Source of the DNA: Streptomyces koelreuteriae
GTDB taxonomy: Bacteria > Actinomycetota > Actinomycetes > Streptomycetales > Streptomycetaceae
Length of the DNA stretch: 64,000 nucleotides
Reading direction: 5' to 3'
Assembly: GCF_018604545.1 (NCBI RefSeq)
Contig: NZ_CP075896.1
Span: 2,418,001-2,482,000 of the forward strand
The notes below the pieces were generated by a model. It was given only the letters and a program-made list of their open reading frames with translations. It had not been told where the DNA came from and did no database searches. A program made the position numbers and the translations under genes. Within the stretch, counting starts at the first letter, position 1; each line of letters opens with the position of its first letter. Shown here one piece after another: positions 25,680-34,642 of the stretch.

Positions 25680-27350
25680 ATGCGCTTCTCCGTCCCCCGA
25701 CCCCGCAGCCTGGCGGCCCAGCTCTTCGCCATGCAGGCGGTGCTGATCGCGGTCGTCGTGGCCGGATGTGCACTGTTCACCTATGTCAGCGACCGCAGCC
25801 AGGCCGAGGAGGCCGCGAAGCGCCAGGCCAAGGCCGTGGCGCGCTCCGTCGCCGACTCCCCGTCGGTGCTGGCTGCGACCCGCGCCTCCGACCCGACCGC
25901 GGAGCTCCAGCCGTACGCGCTGAAGGTCATGCGGGACACCGAGGTCGACTTCATCACGATCATGAACCCGCGGGGCATCCGCTGGACGCATCCCGACCCG
26001 GACCAGATCGGCCAGACCTTCCAGGGCCACACCGAGCGGGCCCTGAGGGGCGAGACCTTCACCGAGACCTACACCGGCACCCTCGGCCCGTCGGTCCGCG
26101 CGGTCACCCCGATCAAGAACGGCAAGCAGATCGTCGGCCTGGTCAGCGCGGGCATACGGGTCGAGGCGATCAGTGAGCGCGTGCAGAGCCAGGTCACGGC
26201 CCTGCTGGGCGTCGCCGCCGGGGCGCTGGCCCTGGGCGCCATCGGCACCTATGTGGTCAACGCCCGGCTGCGCCGCCACACCCACGGCATGAACGCGGCC
26301 GAGCTCAGCCGGATGCACGACTACCACCAGGCCGCCCTGCACGCCGTACGGGAGGGGCTGCTGATGCTGGACGGGCAGTACCGTGTGGCGTTGATCAACG
26401 ACGGGGGGCGGGAGCTGCTCGGCGTGGAGGGGGACGTGGTGGGCAGGTCGGTGGCCGAGCTGGGGCTCCCCGCCCCGCTGACGGGCGCGCTGCTGGCGTC
26501 GGAGCCGCGGGTGGACGAGGTGCATCTGACGGCGTCGCGGGTCCTGGTCATCAACACCTCCCCGGTGTCGGGCGGCGAGCGGCGCGGTACGGTCGTCACC
26601 CTGCGCGATGTCACCGAACTCCAGTCGCTGATGGGCGAGTTGGATTCCGAGCGGGGCTTCACGCAGGCGCTCCGCTCGCAGGCGCACGAGGCGGCGAACC
26701 GGCTGCACACGGTCGTCTCGCTGATCGAGCTGGGCCGGGCGGAGGAGGCGGTGGACTTCGCGACGGCCGAGCTGGAGCTGGCGCAGGCCCTGACCGACCA
26801 GGTGGTGGCGGCGGTGAGCGAGCCGGTGCTGGCGGCACTGCTGCTGGGCAAGACGGCCCAGGCGAACGAGCGGGGCGTGGAGCTGATGGTGTCGGAGGAC
26901 AGCAGCCTGGACGACGGTCTGCTGCCCGAGACCCTCCCGGCGCGGGACCTGGTGACGATCCTCGGCAATCTGATCGACAACGCCGTGGACGCGGCGCAGG
27001 GCAGCGTGTCGGCGCGGGTGACGGTGGCGGCGTACACCCGGGGCACCGAGGACTGCCCGGAGCTGGTGCTGCGGGTCTCGGACACGGGCCCGGGCGTCGA
27101 CCCGGAGCACGCCGAGGCGGTCTTCCAGCGGGGCTTCACGACCAAGCCGTCCGGCCCGGGCGGGCGCGGTCTCGGACTGGCGCTCGTACGGCAGGCGGCG
27201 CAGCGGCACGAGGGGACGCTGTCGGTGGCGGAGGCCGACGGGGGCGGGGCTCGGTTCGAGGTACGGCTGCCGCTGCGCGAGTCCGGCGCGGTCGCCGCAG
27301 GCGTGACATCCGGAGGCCCGGTGTCCGAGGGCTCTGGAGGCCCCGCATGA
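25680..27350 (+). CDS. CitA/DcuS-like sensor histidine kinase
   Basis: A 556-residue membrane sensor. TM1 (about 12-34) and TM2 (about 176-196) enclose an extracytoplasmic sCache/CitAP-type domain (FITIMNPRGIRWTHPDPDQIGQTF...GPSVRAVTPI), typical for carboxylate sensing. A PAS domain (about 215-320) leads to the SPOB-type phospho-acceptor region with His336 (RSQAHEAANRLHTVVSLIELG) and an ATPase domain (LIDNAVDAA, GPGVDPEHAEAVFQRGFTTK, GRGLGLALVR). The stop overlaps the regulator start by ATGA. Opposite dctA, so a dicarboxylate sensor is the simplest reading. Confidence 0.93.
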   Translation: MRFSVPRPRSLAAQLFAMQAVLIAVVVAGCALFTYVSDRSQAEEAAKRQAKAVARSVADSPSVLAATRASDPTAELQPYALKVMRDTEVDFITIMNPRGIRWTHPDPDQIGQTFQGHTERALRGETFTETYTGTLGPSVRAVTPIKNGKQIVGLVSAGIRVEAISERVQSQVTALLGVAAGALALGAIGTYVVNARLRRHTHGMNAAELSRMHDYHQAALHAVREGLLMLDGQYRVALINDGGRELLGVEGDVVGRSVAELGLPAPLTGALLASEPRVDEVHLTASRVLVINTSPVSGGERRGTVVTLRDVTELQSLMGELDSERGFTQALRSQAHEAANRLHTVVSLIELGRAEEAVDFATAELELAQALTDQVVAAVSEPVLAALLLGKTAQANERGVELMVSEDSSLDDGLLPETLPARDLVTILGNLIDNAVDAAQGSVSARVTVAAYTRGTEDCPELVLRVSDTGPGVDPEHAEAVFQRGFTTKPSGPGGRGLGLALVRQAAQRHEGTLSVAEADGGGARFEVRLPLRESGAVAAGVTSGGPVSEGSGGPA

Positions 27351-28045
27351 CGAGCGACACGACACACGCGAAATCCATCCGGGTCCTGGTGGTGGAGGAC
27401 GACCCGGTCGCCGCCGACGCCCATGTCATGTACGTCGGCCGGGTCCCCGGGTTCGTCGCCGTGGGCAAGGCGCACACGGGCGCGGAGGCCCGCCGGGCCC
27501 TGGAGCGCACCCCGGTGGACCTCCTCCTGCTCGACCTGCACCTGCCGGACGTGCACGGACTGCACCTCGCCCGGTCTCTCAGAGCGGCCGGCCACCACGC
27601 GGACGTGATCGCGGTGACCTCGGCGCGCGATCTGGCCGTCGTACGCGAGGGTGTCTCGCTCGGTGTCGTGCAGTACGTCCTGAAGCCGTTCACCTTCGCG
27701 ACGCTGCGGGACCGTCTCGTGCGGTACGCCGAGTTCCACGCGGCGGTCGGCGAGGCGAGCGGCCAGGACGAGGTGGACCGGGCCCTGGCGGCCCTGCGCG
27801 CCCCCGGCCCGGCCGCGCTGCCCAAAGGTCTGAGCGCGCCGACACTGGAGCGGGTGACGGTGACGTTGCGGGACAGCGCGGAGGGCCTCACCGCCGCGGG
27901 TGTCGCGGAGACCGTGGGCATCTCCCGCATCACGGCCCGCCGTTATCTGGAGCACCTGGTGGACGCGGGCCGCGCGGCCCGCCGCCCTCAGTACGGCACG
28001 GTGGGGCGCCCGGAGTTGCAGTACCGCTGGGTCACGGGTCAATGA
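27347..28045 (+). CDS. CitB/DcuR-like response regulator
   Basis: A 232-residue regulator. The receiver has the acidic pair VVEDD at 17-19, the phospho-acceptor Asp63 (LLLLDLHLPD), Thr in VIAVTSARD and Lys in YVLKPF. The output half (about 150-232, LTAAGVAETVGISRITARRYLEHLVDAGRAARRPQYGTVGRPELQYRW) is the CitB-type winged HTH. Cognate to the overlapping kinase. Likely targets are dctA and possibly the downstream ABC operon, whose promoter begins directly after this gene. Confidence 0.94.
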   Translation: MTSDTTHAKSIRVLVVEDDPVAADAHVMYVGRVPGFVAVGKAHTGAEARRALERTPVDLLLLDLHLPDVHGLHLARSLRAAGHHADVIAVTSARDLAVVREGVSLGVVQYVLKPFTFATLRDRLVRYAEFHAAVGEASGQDEVDRALAALRAPGPAALPKGLSAPTLERVTVTLRDSAEGLTAAGVAETVGISRITARRYLEHLVDAGRAARRPQYGTVGRPELQYRWVTGQ

Positions 28046-28088
28046 CGGTTGACCGTACGCCGGTCAATCCACCGCACACGCATTGACC
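28037..28088. promoter_or_regulatory. Four TTGACC/GGTCAA half-sites before the ABC operon
   Basis: GGTCAA (28037-28042), TTGACC (28049-28054), GGTCAA (28062-28067) and TTGACC (28083-28088) alternate in orientation across the end of the regulator gene and the start of the promoter. The last copy is the -35 hexamer. The middle pair forms the hairpin TTGACCG-TACGC-CGGTCAA. Confidence 0.45.
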
Positions 28089-28111
28089 TGACTAGACCAC
28101 TCAACTTAGGT
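28083..28111 (+). promoter_or_regulatory. Candidate promoter of the sugar ABC operon with DasR-like site
   Basis: TTGACC (28083-28088), 17 bases, TTAGGT (28106-28111). The spacer carries ACCTGACTAGACCACT (28086-28101), 13 of 16 matches to the DasR element ACTGGTCTAGACCACT as I recall it. A GntR-type repressor bound here would block RNA polymerase. Confidence 0.5.
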
Positions 28112-28165
28112 TCACGACGCAGCCGTCCAGGCCACAAAGAAGTGCGCCCGCAGGAGGTCGTGCCC

Positions 28166-29533
28166 GTGCGCCCCACCGCCGCTCTCACCCCCCTCGTCGC
28201 CCTGGCCCTCGCCGCGTCCGCCCTCACCGCCTGCGGCGGGGGCTCCGGCAGCGACCCGGACACCGTGAAGATCTCCTTCAAACAGTCCACGGACAACTCC
28301 ATCAAGGTGATGGACACGTATCTCGCGGACATCAAGAAGCAGTTCGAGAAGGCCCACCCGGGCAAGAAGGTCGAGCTCGTCCCGATCAAGGCCCCGGACT
28401 CGGAGTACTACACCAAGCTCCAGCAGATGCTCCGCTCCCCCAAGACCGCCCCCGACCTGGTCTACGAGGACACGTTCCTCATCAACTCGGACATCACCAG
28501 CGGCTATCTCAAGCCCCTCGACCCCTACCTCGCCAAGTGGCCGGACTGGGACAAGTTCATCGACACGGCGAAGACGGCGGCCAAGGGCGAGGACGGCAAG
28601 ACGTACGGCGTCCCCGACGGCACCGACACCCGCGGCCTCTGGTTCGACAAGGACATCTTCAAGAAGGCGGGCCTGCCCGCCGACTGGCAGCCGAAGACCT
28701 GGAACGACATCCTCACGGCCGCCCGCACCATCAAACGCAAAGCCCCCGACACCATCCCCCTCAACATCTACACGGGGAAGCCGGTCGGCGAGGCGGCCAC
28801 CATGCAGACGTTCGAAATGCTGCTCTACGGCACCAACGACGGCACCACGGACCCCCTCTACGACAAGTCGGGCAAGAAGTGGATCGCCGGCGGCCAGGGC
28901 TTCAAGGACGCGCTCTCCTTCGTCGAGACGGTCTACAAGGAGAAGCTCGGCCCGGACGTCTCCGACGCGCTCGACCCGAACGTCATGACCCGGGTCCGCG
29001 GCGAGTGGCTCCCGCAGGGCAAGCTCGGCATCGCCCTCGACGGCTCCTGGCTGCCGCAGGACTGGCTGCCCGGCAGCGGCCACGAGTGGCCCGAGTGGTC
29101 GGAAGAACTGGGCCTGGCCGCCATGCCGACCCAGAACGGCCAGGCGCCCGGCAAGGTGAGCATGTCCGGCGGCTGGACCTGGTCGATCCCCGCCAAGGCG
29201 GGCAACCCGGACCTGGCGTTCGAGTTCATCACGACGATGCAGACCAAGGCCAACGCGCAGAAGTGGTACGTCGCCAACTCCGGCATCGCGGTCCGCGAGG
29301 ACGTGGCGAAGGACCCCGCGTACGCCACCGCCCAGCCCGGCACCGAGTTCTTCACGGACCTCGTGGCCAACACCCACTACCGCCCCGCCTACCCGGCCTA
29401 CCCCAAGGTCTCGGTGGCGATCCAGGAGGCGATGGAAGGCGTCACCACGGGCGACACATCGGTGGACGAGGCGGCGAGCGGCTACACGGACGCGCTGAAG
29501 GACGCGACGGACAACCAGGTGGTCGAACGGTGA
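28166..29533 (+). CDS. Sugar ABC transporter substrate-binding lipoprotein
   Basis: A 455-residue family-1 (MalE-like) binding protein anchored outside the membrane. The signal ends in the lipobox ALTAC with the lipidated Cys at 23. The GTG at 28166 is chosen because AGGAGG lies eight bases before it; the GTG at 28160 would be too close. The body contains KPLDPYLAKWPDWDKF and the ligand-region segment GYVTLKP-like SGYLKPLD; GKLGIALDGSWLPQDWLPG is typical of chitobiose or N-acetylglucosamine-type binders, but the sugar is not certain. First gene of an operon with two permeases and no ATPase, as for transporters served by a shared MsiK. Confidence 0.9.
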   Translation: MRPTAALTPLVALALAASALTACGGGSGSDPDTVKISFKQSTDNSIKVMDTYLADIKKQFEKAHPGKKVELVPIKAPDSEYYTKLQQMLRSPKTAPDLVYEDTFLINSDITSGYLKPLDPYLAKWPDWDKFIDTAKTAAKGEDGKTYGVPDGTDTRGLWFDKDIFKKAGLPADWQPKTWNDILTAARTIKRKAPDTIPLNIYTGKPVGEAATMQTFEMLLYGTNDGTTDPLYDKSGKKWIAGGQGFKDALSFVETVYKEKLGPDVSDALDPNVMTRVRGEWLPQGKLGIALDGSWLPQDWLPGSGHEWPEWSEELGLAAMPTQNGQAPGKVSMSGGWTWSIPAKAGNPDLAFEFITTMQTKANAQKWYVANSGIAVREDVAKDPAYATAQPGTEFFTDLVANTHYRPAYPAYPKVSVAIQEAMEGVTTGDTSVDEAASGYTDALKDATDNQVVER

Positions 29534-29543
29534 GCGGAGCCCG

Positions 29544-30464
29544 ATGACCACCACCGCACCGCACCCCCAACCCACCAAGTCTCTCAGGGACACCCGCCCG
29601 GCGCGCGGCCCCCGCGGGCCGCTGCGCGTCCTGCCCCTGACCCCGGCGATCGTCCTCCTGCTCCTCTTCCTGGCCGGCCCGATCGCCTACTGCGTCTACA
29701 TCGCCTTCACCGACCTCCAGCTCACCGGCCAGGCCCAGGAGACGTTCGTCGGCCTCGACAACTTCACCCGGGCCTTCGGGGACGAGGCGTTCCTGAACGC
29801 CGTATGGCTGACGCTGGTGTTCACGGTCCTCTCCTCCCTCATCGGACAGAACACACTCGGCCTGGCCCTGGCGGCACTGATGCAGCGCGCGTCGAAACCG
29901 GTGCGCACGCTCACCGGCGGCATCGTCGTCACGGCCTGGGTCCTGCCGGAGGTCGTGGCGGGCTTCCTCCTCTACGCCTTCTTCCGCCGCGAGGGCACCC
30001 TGAACGCCATCCTGGACTGGCTGCATCTGCCCTCCCAGAACTGGCTGTTCACGCTCCCGATCCTGGCGGTGTCCTTCGCGAACGTCTGGCGCGGTACGGC
30101 CTTCTCGATGCTGGTCTACTCAGCGGCCCTGAACGAGATCCCCCAGGAGATCACCGAGGCGGCGGAGGTCGACGGCGCGGGCGGCTGGCGCCGCCTCTGG
30201 CACATCACACTGCCGATGATCCGCCGCTCCATCGGCACCAACCTGATGCTCAACACCCTCCAGACCCTCTCGGTCTTCGGCCTGATCTGGGTGATGACGA
30301 GAGGCGGCCCGGGCGGCAAGAGCCAGACACTCCCGCTCTTCATGTACGAACAGGCCTTCCAGAACAGCCTCATCGGCTACGGCACGGCGGTCGCCCTACT
30401 CCTGCTCCTGGTCGGCTCCCTGTTCTCCCTGGTCTACCTGCGCCTGCTCCGCACGGAGGTCTGA
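29544..30464 (+). CDS. Sugar ABC transporter permease (MalF type)
   Basis: A 306-residue inner-membrane protein with six predicted TM helices, beginning LPLTPAIVLLLLFLAGPIAYCVYIAF. The EAA loop that docks the ATPase is visible as ITEAAEVDGAGGWRRLWHITLPMI. Located ten bases after the binding-protein gene and five bases before the second permease. It should form the channel with that protein. Substrate set by the binding protein. Confidence 0.94.
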   Translation: MTTTAPHPQPTKSLRDTRPARGPRGPLRVLPLTPAIVLLLLFLAGPIAYCVYIAFTDLQLTGQAQETFVGLDNFTRAFGDEAFLNAVWLTLVFTVLSSLIGQNTLGLALAALMQRASKPVRTLTGGIVVTAWVLPEVVAGFLLYAFFRREGTLNAILDWLHLPSQNWLFTLPILAVSFANVWRGTAFSMLVYSAALNEIPQEITEAAEVDGAGGWRRLWHITLPMIRRSIGTNLMLNTLQTLSVFGLIWVMTRGGPGGKSQTLPLFMYEQAFQNSLIGYGTAVALLLLLVGSLFSLVYLRLLRTEV

Positions 30465-30469
30465 CCCGC

Positions 30470-31309
30470 ATGCCCCACACCCTCTCCTCCCGCCGCACGA
30501 CCCGCCGCCTGGCGGCCGACGCGGGCCTCCTGGTCGTCGCCGCGGCCTTCGTCCTCCCCCTGGCCTGGGTGGTCCTGTCCTCCCTCGACCCCCACGCCGG
30601 TCTCCGGGTGAAGACCCCCGACGGCCTCACCCTCACCAACTTCGACGCGATCCTGACCCCCGAGATCACCTTCACCCCCCTCCTCAACAGCCTGCTCCTG
30701 TGCGGCGGCGCGACCCTGCTGACGGTGGTCTGCGCGGCCCTGGCCGCCTACCCGCTGTCCCGCTTCCGCTCCCGCTTCAACCGCCCGTTCCTGCTGACGA
30801 TCCTCTTCGCCACCAGCCTGCCCATCACGGCGATCATGGTTCCGGTCTACGCGCTCTTCGTCCAAGTGGACCTGATCGACACCATGCAGGGCACGATCTT
30901 CTTCTTCGCCGCGTCCCAACTGCCCTTCGCCATCTGGCTGATGAAGAACTTCATGGACGGCGTCCCCAAGGAACTCGAAGAGGCCGCCTGGACCGACGGA
31001 GCGAGCCCCCTCCAGTCCCTCCTCCGCATCGTCCTCCCCCTCATGGGCCCCGGCGTGGCCGTCGTGACGGTCTTCTCCTTCGTCATGATGTGGGGCAACT
31101 TCTTCGTCCCCTTCATGCTCCTGCTCACCCCCGACCAGATGCCGGCATCCGTCAGCATCAACGACTTCTTCGGCAACCGGGGCATGGTGGCGTACGGGCA
31201 ACTGGCCGCGTTCTCGATCATCTACTCGACCCCCGTGATCCTCCTGTACGTCCTGATCTCCCGCCGCCTGGGAGGGGGCTTCGCACTGGGCGGGGCGGTC
31301 AAGGGCTGA
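30470..31309 (+). CDS. Sugar ABC transporter permease (MalG type)
   Basis: A 279-residue partner permease with six TM helices (LLVVAAAFVLPLAWVVLSSL first) and the EAA loop ELEEAAWTDGASPLQSLLRIVLPLMGPG. The ATG at 30470 follows GGAGG by ten bases. It ends the operon; no ATP-binding subunit is encoded, so a multitasking ATPase (MsiK-like) elsewhere is inferred. The dispersed repeat element begins 72 bases after its stop. Confidence 0.94.
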   Translation: MPHTLSSRRTTRRLAADAGLLVVAAAFVLPLAWVVLSSLDPHAGLRVKTPDGLTLTNFDAILTPEITFTPLLNSLLLCGGATLLTVVCAALAAYPLSRFRSRFNRPFLLTILFATSLPITAIMVPVYALFVQVDLIDTMQGTIFFFAASQLPFAIWLMKNFMDGVPKELEEAAWTDGASPLQSLLRIVLPLMGPGVAVVTVFSFVMMWGNFFVPFMLLLTPDQMPASVSINDFFGNRGMVAYGQLAAFSIIYSTPVILLYVLISRRLGGGFALGGAVKG

Positions 31310-31380
31310 GGCTGCTTGTGGCTGGACCGGGTGGATTCACGGCCCGGCGTCGGCAGGTACCCGGCGTCGGCGCTGAGGCC

Positions 31381-31459
31381 GGGTGGGCCCGCAACCCGGC
31401 GGAGCGGGGTACCGCTGCGCCCACCCGTGCCGCCCCTAGCGGCACGCATGCCCGCAGCT
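31381..31459 (-). repeat. Dispersed palindromic repeat, copy 1
   Basis: This 79-base element, read on the minus strand, matches copy 2 (62561-62639, plus strand) at 75 of 79 positions; all four differences are transitions. Its centre is GTGCCGC-TAGGG-GCGGCAC inside a longer imperfect palindrome bounded by CTGCG and CGCAG. It resembles REP-like intergenic elements. Confidence 0.85.
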
Positions 31460-31615
31460 AGGGCAGCGGCGGCGGCCTGCGGCAGCCAGGGCGGGTGCGG
31501 CGCCCGCGGCTGCGGCAGAGGCGGAAGCCCGCGACCGGCGCGGAGAGCCGAAGCCGCGGCGGATGGCGGGAGCCACGACGCTCCCGCACCCGCCGGCTCA
31601 CGGAAGGGGACGTGT

Positions 31616-31707
31616 CGGGGGGTGTCCGCCCGCAGCGGTTGGCGCGTCAGCGGACAGTCAGTCGGCGTCCGAGCCCATCGCGCCGTTCCGAGGACGGACA
31701 CCCCCCG
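31616..31707. repeat. Spaced 13-base inverted repeat
   Basis: CGGGGGGTGTCCG at 31616-31628 and its perfect complement at 31695-31707, separated by 66 bases. It could form a long hairpin downstream of gudD or mark a small element. No coding content inside. Confidence 0.55.
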
Positions 31708-31792
31708 GCGCGGCCCCGACCCACCACCCGGCGATAGGCGCTACGCGCACCCCCACCGAAGCAGCCACAGGCCGCCGCAGGCATCCACCCAC

Positions 31793-33127
31793 TCACCGCA
31801 CGAGACACGGCCGCTTCCCGTCGAACTCCCACCCCGGAACCAGATACCGCATCCCCACCGCATCGTCCCGCGCCCCCAGCCCCTTCTCCCGGTACAGCTC
31901 ATGCGCCGCAAGAAGCCGGTCCATATCAACCCGCACCCCCAGCCCCGGAGCATCCGGCACCGCGACCTCCCCACCCACGATCCGAGGCGGAGCGACAGTG
32001 AGCCGCTCCAACCCCTCCTGCCAGATCCAGTGCGTATCCAGCGCGTTGTACTCCCCCGGCGCCGCCGCCCCACAGTGCGTCACCATCGCCAGCGAGATGT
32101 CGAAGTGGTTGTTCGAGTGACACCCCCACGTCAACCCCATCGCGTTGCACAACTGCGCCACCCGCACCGACCCCCGCATCGTCCAGAAGTGCGGATCAGC
32201 CAACGGAATCGACACGGACTGCAGAGCCAACGCATGCGCCATCTCCCGCCAGTCCGTAGCGATCATGTTCGTCGCCGTAGGCAACCCGGTAGCCCGACGA
32301 AACTCCGCGAGCACCTCCCGCCCGGAGTAACCCCCCTCCGCCCCACAAGGATCCTCCGCATACGCCAACGTCCCCACCAACGGCCGACACAGCTCAACCG
32401 CCTCCCGCAACGACCACGCCCCGTTCGGATCCAGCGTGACCCGCGCCTCGGGAAACCGCTCCTTCAACGCCCGCACCGCCGCGACTTCCTCCACCCCCTC
32501 CAGCACACCCCCCTTGAGCTTGAAGTCCCGAAACCCGTACAGCTCGTACGCCGCCTCCGCCTGCCGCACGATCGCCTCCGGCGACAACGCCTCCTCATGC
32601 CGCACCCGGTACCACTCCACGTCCGAGTCGGGCTCCCGGACATACTCCAGATCGGTCCGCCCCGGATCACCAACGTAGAAGAGATAGCCCAGCACCCGCA
32701 CGGAAGACCGCTGCTGCCCGTCCCCCAACAGCGCGGCGACCGGCACATCGAGATGCTGCCCGAGCAGATCGAGCAACGCCGACTCCACCGCCGTCACCGT
32801 ATGAACCGTGGTCCGCAGATCGAACGTCTGCGCACCCCGCCCACCCGCGTCCCGGTCGGCGAACCGCTCCCCGATCTCCCGCAGCACTCGCTGGTAGTCC
32901 CCCACCGTGGCCCCGACTACGAGCGACTCGGCATCCCGCAAGGTCCGCGTGATCTTCTCCCCACCGGGCACCTCCCCCAGCCCGGTACGCCCCTCGGAAT
33001 CGGTGAGCACGACGACGTTGCGAGTGAAGTACGGCCCGTGCGCACCGGACAGATTGAGCTCCATGCTGTCCCGCCCGGCGACGGGATAGACGGCGAACCC
33101 GGTAACGGTCGGCTGGTTGCTGCCCAT
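31793..33127 (-). CDS. gudD: Glucarate dehydratase
   Basis: An enolase-superfamily enzyme of 444 residues that dehydrates D-glucarate (or L-idarate) to 5-keto-4-deoxyglucarate. Residues equivalent to the E. coli enzyme are in place with a constant offset of two: Lys205 of the KxK (FKLKGGV), Asp233 (TLDPNGAW), Glu258 (YAEDP), Asn287 (TATNMIATD) and His337 ([13 protein letters not shown]). I chose the ATG at 33127, which has GAGAGGG upstream; a TTG at 33157 and an ATG at 33151 are also in frame. It is the second gene after gntP (36-base gap) in a glucarate-uptake and -use operon. The next pathway enzyme is not in the window. Confidence 0.93.
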   Translation of the reverse strand: MGSNQPTVTGFAVYPVAGRDSMELNLSGAHGPYFTRNVVVLTDSEGRTGLGEVPGGEKITRTLRDAESLVVGATVGDYQRVLREIGERFADRDAGGRGAQTFDLRTTVHTVTAVESALLDLLGQHLDVPVAALLGDGQQRSSVRVLGYLFYVGDPGRTDLEYVREPDSDVEWYRVRHEEALSPEAIVRQAEAAYELYGFRDFKLKGGVLEGVEEVAAVRALKERFPEARVTLDPNGAWSLREAVELCRPLVGTLAYAEDPCGAEGGYSGREVLAEFRRATGLPTATNMIATDWREMAHALALQSVSIPLADPHFWTMRGSVRVAQLCNAMGLTWGCHSNNHFDISLAMVTHCGAAAPGEYNALDTHWIWQEGLERLTVAPPRIVGGEVAVPDAPGLGVRVDMDRLLAAHELYREKGLGARDDAVGMRYLVPGWEFDGKRPCLVR

Positions 33128-33163
33128 TGCGATCCAAACCCTCTCATCCATACACAAGTCGAC

Positions 33164-34501
33164 CTACAACCCGAAAACGTCCAACGCCCACTCGACCGCC
33201 AGCACACCCCCGAGCCCGAGCACCGCCAGCACCGTCGTATAAGACGTCCGCACCTTGATCGCCTCGACGACGGACAGGTTGAAGTACTCCTTGAACAGCC
33301 AGAACCCGGGATCATTGACATGCGAGAACGCGATGGAGCCGCACGCGACGGCCAGCACCATCACCTCCGGATGCACCCCACCCCCCGCCAGCAACGGCAG
33401 CGCCACACCTGAGGCCGTGACAACGGCGACCGTCGCCGACCCGAGCGCGATCCGCAGAATGACGGCGACCAGCCAGGCGAGGACGATCGGCGAGACGGAC
33501 CAGCCGTCGGTGACGTCCTTGATGTAGTCGGAGATGCCGCCCTCGACGAGGACGTTCTTGAAGGCCCCGCCCGCGCCGATCACCAGCAGGATCATCGCCA
33601 TGGCCTGGGCCGCCGAAGAACAGGAGGCGCCGACCTCGCTCAGGCTCCGCCCGATCCGCGGCCCGAACACCCAGATCGCCAGACACAGGGTCAGCAGCAG
33701 GGCGATCGGCGCCGACCCGATGAAGGCGACGACGTGCAGGAACGGACTGTCGCCCGAAGCGGCCATGTCAGTGACAGCCGCGGCCACGATCAGCACCACG
33801 GGGAACAGCGCCACGAACAGCGACCACCCGAGCCCCGGCATCTCCTCCTCACTGAACTCGCGCTCACTGACCAGCCCCTTGGGGATGGTGGGCGTCATCC
33901 GGGCGACGAACGGAAGACGCGGCCAGGCCAGGGCGATGAGCGCCCCCGCGGGCACGGCGATGAACAGGCCGTAGAACAGCGTCAGTCCGACGGAGGCGTG
34001 GAAGGTCGCGGCGACGGCGGTGGGGCCGGGGTGCGGCGGCAGGAAGCTGTGCATGGTGGACAGCGCGATGGACATCGGCAGCCCGACCCACAGCAGCTTC
34101 GCGCCGGTGACCCTGACCAGCGTGAACGCGATCGGCACGATGATGACGAACGCGACCTCGTAGAACATGGTCACGCCGATGAGCATGGACGTGACCACCA
34201 TGGCCACCTGCACCCACCGCGGGCCGAAGGCGTCGAGGAGCTTGCCGGCTATGCGCTGTGCGGCGCCCGAGTCCCCCATCACCCGGCCGACCATGGCACC
34301 GAGCCCGATGGTCAGCATGGTGTCGCCGATCTGGTCCCCGATGCCCTCGGAGAGGACGTCCGGGATGGTCGCCACCGGAATGCCACGGACCAGTGCGACA
34401 CCGACCGCGACCAGCAGCAGCGCCGCGAAGCCGTTCATTCTCAGCCGGGTCATGAGCAGGAGCAGGACCACAACGCTGATCCCGACGACGAGCAGAGGCA
34501 A
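33164..34501 (-). CDS. GntP-family gluconate/sugar-acid:H+ symporter
   Basis: A 445-residue membrane carrier with about 12-14 TM helices, starting LLVVGISVVVLLLLMTRLRMNGFAALLL. Family signatures include IGLGAMVGRVMGDSGAAQRIA, the HSFLPPHPGPTAVA loop and SHVNDPGFWLFKEYF near the C-terminus. The TTG at 34501 follows AAAGGGGAACTGCC. Paired with gudD, its physiological substrate may be glucarate rather than gluconate; this is inference from context. Its promoter overlaps a direct-repeat operator next to the divergent IclR gene. Confidence 0.92.
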   Translation of the reverse strand: MPLLVVGISVVVLLLLMTRLRMNGFAALLLVAVGVALVRGIPVATIPDVLSEGIGDQIGDTMLTIGLGAMVGRVMGDSGAAQRIAGKLLDAFGPRWVQVAMVVTSMLIGVTMFYEVAFVIIVPIAFTLVRVTGAKLLWVGLPMSIALSTMHSFLPPHPGPTAVAATFHASVGLTLFYGLFIAVPAGALIALAWPRLPFVARMTPTIPKGLVSEREFSEEEMPGLGWSLFVALFPVVLIVAAAVTDMAASGDSPFLHVVAFIGSAPIALLLTLCLAIWVFGPRIGRSLSEVGASCSSAAQAMAMILLVIGAGGAFKNVLVEGGISDYIKDVTDGWSVSPIVLAWLVAVILRIALGSATVAVVTASGVALPLLAGGGVHPEVMVLAVACGSIAFSHVNDPGFWLFKEYFNLSVVEAIKVRTSYTTVLAVLGLGGVLAVEWALDVFGL

Positions 34502-34539
34502 GGCAGTTCCCCTTTGAACTGGTGGGAGCTCTCATCCCT

Positions 34540-34599
34540 GTATGCAGATGGCGTCCACGTATGCAGATGGAGGCTAAGTGCGTGAACGGGACGGGTCAA
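34540..34599 (-). promoter_or_regulatory. gntP-gudD promoter with 12-base direct-repeat operator
   Basis: Reading the minus strand, TTGACC (34594-34599), a 17-base spacer and TAGCCT (34571-34576) form a promoter. GTATGCAGATGG is exactly repeated at 34540-34551 and 34559-34570, directly downstream of the -10, a 19-base period. This fits repression by the divergent IclR protein. Confidence 0.6.
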
Positions 34600-34642
34600 T
34601 GCCCCGGACGATCACAGATTGATGCGGACCTACGATGAGCCC

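Larger units (their letters stand above)
31310..31792. other. 483-base non-coding region with dispersed repeat and inverted arms
   Basis: No convincing gene was found in any frame; long open frames here are GC-driven. It holds repeat copy 1 (31381-31459), several CTGCGGCAG-type short repeats and perfect 13-base inverted arms at 31616-31628 and 31695-31707. It separates convergent transcription units, so it may act as a terminator zone. Confidence 0.7.

Noticed and set aside
31222..31701. Minus-strand 159-codon frame and its look-alike at 62333-62650
   Set aside because: Both contain a similar peptide only because the dispersed repeat is translated by chance; stop positions and flanks differ.
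31316..33412. Plus-strand open frame of 698 codons across repeat copy 1 and gudD
   Set aside because: His/Pro/Arg-rich product opposite a clear glucarate dehydratase; no ribosome site.
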